Part shown: positions 5,916-6,378 of the stretch, in pieces
Layout of the letters: each line of letters begins with the position of its first letter
How positions within the stretch are numbered: the stretch's first letter is position 1
Origin: Desulfobacteraceae bacterium
GTDB taxonomy: Bacteria > Desulfobacterota > DSM-4660 > Desulfatiglandales > Desulfatiglandaceae
Assembly: GCA_011048855.1 (NCBI GenBank)
Contig: DSCZ01000297.1
Coordinates: 1-6,378 of the forward strand
Direction: 5' to 3'
Length of the DNA: 6,378 nt
Position numbers and translations under genes: made by a program
The notes under the pieces: model-generated
What the model was told of the DNA's origin: nothing
The model's input: only the letters and a program-made list of their open reading frames with translations
Database searches by the model: none

Positions 5916-6278
5916 GTTCTTCATGTGTCCCGGACTCGACTATAATACCTTGATTCATCACATGGATGAAATTCGCCTGCACGGCGTTAGTGAACCTGTG
6001 GAATCGAGGATCGTGAGTATCGCCCAACATCATGTGAGGCCCATAGTCCGGGGTAAAGCCGGTGCATCGGTTTAATTCGGCGCCAAGGTTGAAGTGAGCC
6101 TGATAGATTGTCATGAACCTTGAAAAGAGGCTTGCTGTTTTGTGTGTTATTATGTGCATCCTATGAGGAGGTTATTAATCAGTGTGAAGCAGCAGTACAG
6201 GGTTTCCATGACCTCGATGCCGGCGGTTGACTTCTGAATTTGCATAAAGCAGACTTTTTCAGGAAAGCCCATTTATAC

Positions 6279-6307
6279 TTGATAAAAAATGTAAAATATG
6301 TTATTTT
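6279..6307 (+). promoter_or_regulatory. Candidate sigma-70 type promoter reading rightward
   Basis: TTGATA (6279-6284) is followed after exactly 17 bases by TATTTT (6302-6307) in an AT-rich tract. A perfect TATAAT at 6307-6312 is nearby but has no -35 element at proper spacing. The promoter would serve a gene starting at or beyond the right edge; ATG 6345 opens a frame to the end of the window but has no ribosome site. Confidence 0.35.
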
Positions 6308-6337
6308 ATAATAATATACATAGTTATAAAATATGTT
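6292..6337 (+). repeat. 11-base direct repeat in the AT-rich tract
   Basis: TAAAATATGTT occurs at 6292-6302 and 6327-6337, 35 bases apart start to start. It overlaps the outer edges of the inverted repeat. It could be part of an operator or a low-complexity coincidence. Confidence 0.4.
6302..6333. promoter_or_regulatory. Operator-like dyad: 10-base inverted repeat
   Basis: TATTTTATAA (6302-6311) and TTATAAAATA (6324-6333) are perfect reverse complements with 12 bases between them. The arm centres are 22 bases apart, about two helical turns, as expected for a dimeric regulator bound to one face. The left arm covers the candidate -10 element. AT-richness raises the odds of chance occurrence. 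Confidence 0.35.
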
Positions 6338-6378
6338 CTTGTTAATGCCATGGCGACCGGCGCCGTATAGTATTTATC

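Larger units (their letters stand above)
5811..6378. other. Right-hand region with no convincing gene
   Basis: No frame here has a recognisable family plus a ribosome site. Two overlapping open frames exist on opposite strands: + through to 6075 and - from 6159 to 5824. Neither has a Shine-Dalgarno sequence. Bases 5828-6240 have the mixed composition of a broken gene or mobile-element remnant. From about 6240 to 6345 the sequence turns strongly AT-rich and looks regulatory. The short frame 6163-6237 (24 codons) has AGGAGG inside its own start region and no known relative. Confidence 0.6.

Noticed and set aside
6163..6237. Short + frame of 24 codons
   Set aside because: Its AGGAGG lies within its own start rather than ahead of it. 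The GTG at 6184 is 12 bases away, and the peptide is unfamiliar.
1..6378. CRISPR array, tRNA, rRNA or transposase
   Set aside because: No spaced repeat array, no rRNA-like sequence, no tRNA-like cloverleaf noticed by eye, and no DDE or HUH transposase motifs in the translated frames.

Overview
The window reads as a bacterial carbohydrate-catabolism locus with every recognisable gene on the + strand. It holds two GPH-type (MelB-like) sugar/cation symporter sequences, half of a LacI-type regulator, two medium-chain zinc-type dehydrogenases and a family 1 glycoside hydrolase (GH1). Shine-Dalgarno sites are strong and TTG/GTG starts occur, which fits a bacterium, probably a free-living heterotroph. 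I cannot name a genus from sequence alone.

Layout. Bases 1-110 carry the 3' end of an unrecognised gene. Bases 123-989 form one uninterrupted reading frame that is a chimera: about 120 residues from the N-terminal half of a GPH symporter joined in frame, near base 485, to the C-terminal half of a LacI/GalR effector-binding domain. Bases 1002-2031 are a zinc-dependent dehydrogenase broken by a frameshift near 1560. Bases 2040-3005 are a second, intact but atypical dehydrogenase. Bases 3046-4432 are a GH1 beta-glycosidase broken by one extra T in a T6 run near 3350. Bases 4455-5810 are a complete 451-residue GPH symporter. Bases 5811-6378 hold no convincing gene, only small hairpins, overlapping ORFs of doubtful value and an AT-rich promoter/operator-like dyad near the right edge.

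How the parts fit. Spacing is tight: 12 bases between the chimera and dehydrogenase 1, 8 between the dehydrogenases, 40 before the GH1 start and 22 before the symporter. No promoter is visible between the genes, so this looks like one operon. The likely logic is import of a glycoside by the symporter, cytoplasmic hydrolysis by the GH1 enzyme, and oxidation of the released sugar, polyol or aglycone by the dehydrogenases. The lost regulator half would have been the local repressor. The substrate is not determined.

Most notable: the symporter-LacI chimera; an Asp at the GH1 acid/base position, where Glu is normal; a second dehydrogenase without the structural-zinc cysteines and with a degenerate glycine motif; two frameshifts; and several abrupt homology breaks. 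The breaks and frameshifts may mean a decaying, rearranged locus or an error-prone or chimeric assembly. The sequence alone cannot decide. I see no clear sign of a wholly new type of system.
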